5,994 nucleotides of DNA from Verrucomicrobiota bacterium (GTDB taxonomy: Bacteria; Verrucomicrobiota; Verrucomicrobiia; Opitutales; Oceanipulchritudinaceae). Every line of letters starts with the position of its first letter. Positions within the stretch are counted from its first letter, which is position 1. A program made the position numbers and the translations under genes. Location: positions 1 to 5,994 of the forward strand of contig JAAAOD010000266.1 of assembly GCA_009908535.1 (NCBI GenBank). The letters are read 5' to 3'. Below are positions 5,371-5,994 of this stretch, one piece after another. The notes beneath the pieces are model-generated. The model was not told where the DNA came from, did not search any database, and saw only the letters and a program-made list of their open reading frames with translations.

Positions 5371-5994
5371 ATGGGTGAATATCAGGTAATTGCGCGACGC
5401 TGGCGCCCGGTCGGTTTCGGGGACATTGTGGGGCAGGAACACATTGTGCGGACCCTGCGCAACGCGATCGAGACGAAACGGATCGCGCACGCCTACCTCT
5501 TCGTCGGTCCGCGGGGCACGGGAAAGACCTCGACCGCGCGGGTATTCGCCAAGGCGCTCAACGCGGAGGGAGGGCCGACGGTCAACCCGCCCGACGACAC
5601 GGAAACGAGCAAGGCGATCATGAGCGGCAACTGCATGGACGTGATCGAGATCGACGGGGCCTCCAACAATTCCGTCGACCAGATCCGCGACCTGCGCCAG
5701 GAATGCCAGTACGCTCCGGCGCAATGCACCTTCAAGATCTACATCATCGACGAGGTGCACATGCTGACCGCGTCGGCCTTCAATGCGCTGCTGAAGACCC
5801 TCGAGGAGCCCCCCGCGCATGTGAAATTCATCTTCGCGACGACGGAGGCGCAGAAGCTGTTGCCGACCATTGTTTCGCGCTGCCAGCGCTTTGAGTTTCG
5901 TCCCATCAGTGAGAAGGTCCTGTTGGAGCGGCTCCAACAGATCGCGGAGGCGGAAAAGGTACAGGCAGACGCCGGTGCCCTCGAATCGATCGCG
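5371..5994 (+). CDS. dnaX: DNA polymerase III subunit gamma/tau (5' part)
   Basis: The first 208 codons are present; the gene runs off the right edge. DnaX is the ATPase motor of the clamp loader that places the sliding clamp on DNA and organises the replisome. Seen: the opening YQVIARRWRPVGFGDIVGQEH; Walker A GPRGTGKTSTA (46-56); DVIEIDGASN (90-99); Walker B IYIIDEVHML (123-132); sensor 1 FIFATTE (153-159); and the Ser-Arg-Cys arginine-finger motif (169-171). Odd: the four zinc-ligand cysteines usual between Walker A and EIDGAS are absent. The segment reads LNAEGGPTVNPPDDTETS, and the only cysteine (Cys88) is in another place. The ATG at 5371 is chosen because it opens the conserved N-terminus. 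No Shine-Dalgarno precedes it; instead there is TTTTTAAA twice in tandem (5356-5371). Whether tau and gamma forms are made by frameshifting cannot be seen here. Confidence 0.96.
   Translation, partial: MGEYQVIARRWRPVGFGDIVGQEHIVRTLRNAIETKRIAHAYLFVGPRGTGKTSTARVFAKALNAEGGPTVNPPDDTETSKAIMSGNCMDVIEIDGASNNSVDQIRDLRQECQYAPAQCTFKIYIIDEVHMLTASAFNALLKTLEEPPAHVKFIFATTEAQKLLPTIVSRCQRFEFRPISEKVLLERLQQIAEAEKVQADAGALESIA

Noticed and set aside
5359..5937. Minus-strand 192-codon frame opposite dnaX.
   Set aside because: The plus strand carries unmistakable DnaX motifs in a frame open to the window edge; the antisense frame is Arg/Asp/Val-rich with no domain.

Overview
The window is GC-rich chromosomal DNA. 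It probably comes from a member of the Verrucomicrobiota, Opitutae-like, although no marker gene here settles this. The hints are the style of the LacI-family regulator, a sodium:solute symporter N-terminus of a type I associate with that group, and a DnaX lacking the usual zinc-binding cysteines. This assignment is inference from family resemblance only.

Layout. Positions 1-837 hold the 3' part of a GH88-type unsaturated glucuronyl hydrolase. Positions 880-1899 encode a complete NAD-dependent D-2-hydroxyacid dehydrogenase. Running against it on the minus strand is the broken remnant of a TIM-barrel sugar phosphate isomerase/epimerase (about 2539 down to 1957). A complete LacI-family regulator (2685-3746) meets, on the minus strand, the first ~78 codons of a sodium:solute symporter (3958 down to about 3725). 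Together these look like a uronate/oligosaccharide utilisation locus: hydrolase, dehydrogenase, isomerase, transporter and regulator. Two of its genes have lost their 3' parts.

Three nearly identical AT-rich palindromes, core TTMATAATTATDAA, sit at 863-876, 2535-2548 and 3979-3992. One lies immediately before the dehydrogenase start, one over the isomerase start, and one just upstream of the symporter start. They are the best candidates for the operator of the LacI-type regulator. They suggest that dehydrogenase, isomerase and transporter once formed a single regulon, now partly decayed or interrupted by deletions (or mis-assembled).

The rest is housekeeping: a double-ACT-domain GcvR-like protein (4114-4632), a minus-strand terminator (4650-4680), a small exported TonB-C-domain protein (5101 down to 4712), the small bacterial SRP RNA (4.5S, about 5256-5355), and the 5' part of dnaX (5371 to the right edge). 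Upstream of the TonB-domain gene is a helically phased array of three alternating GTTAC/GTAAC half-sites.

I see no CRISPR array, insertion sequence, tRNA, phage gene or defence system. The 'system' worth following is the operator-marked LacI regulon with its two amputated genes.
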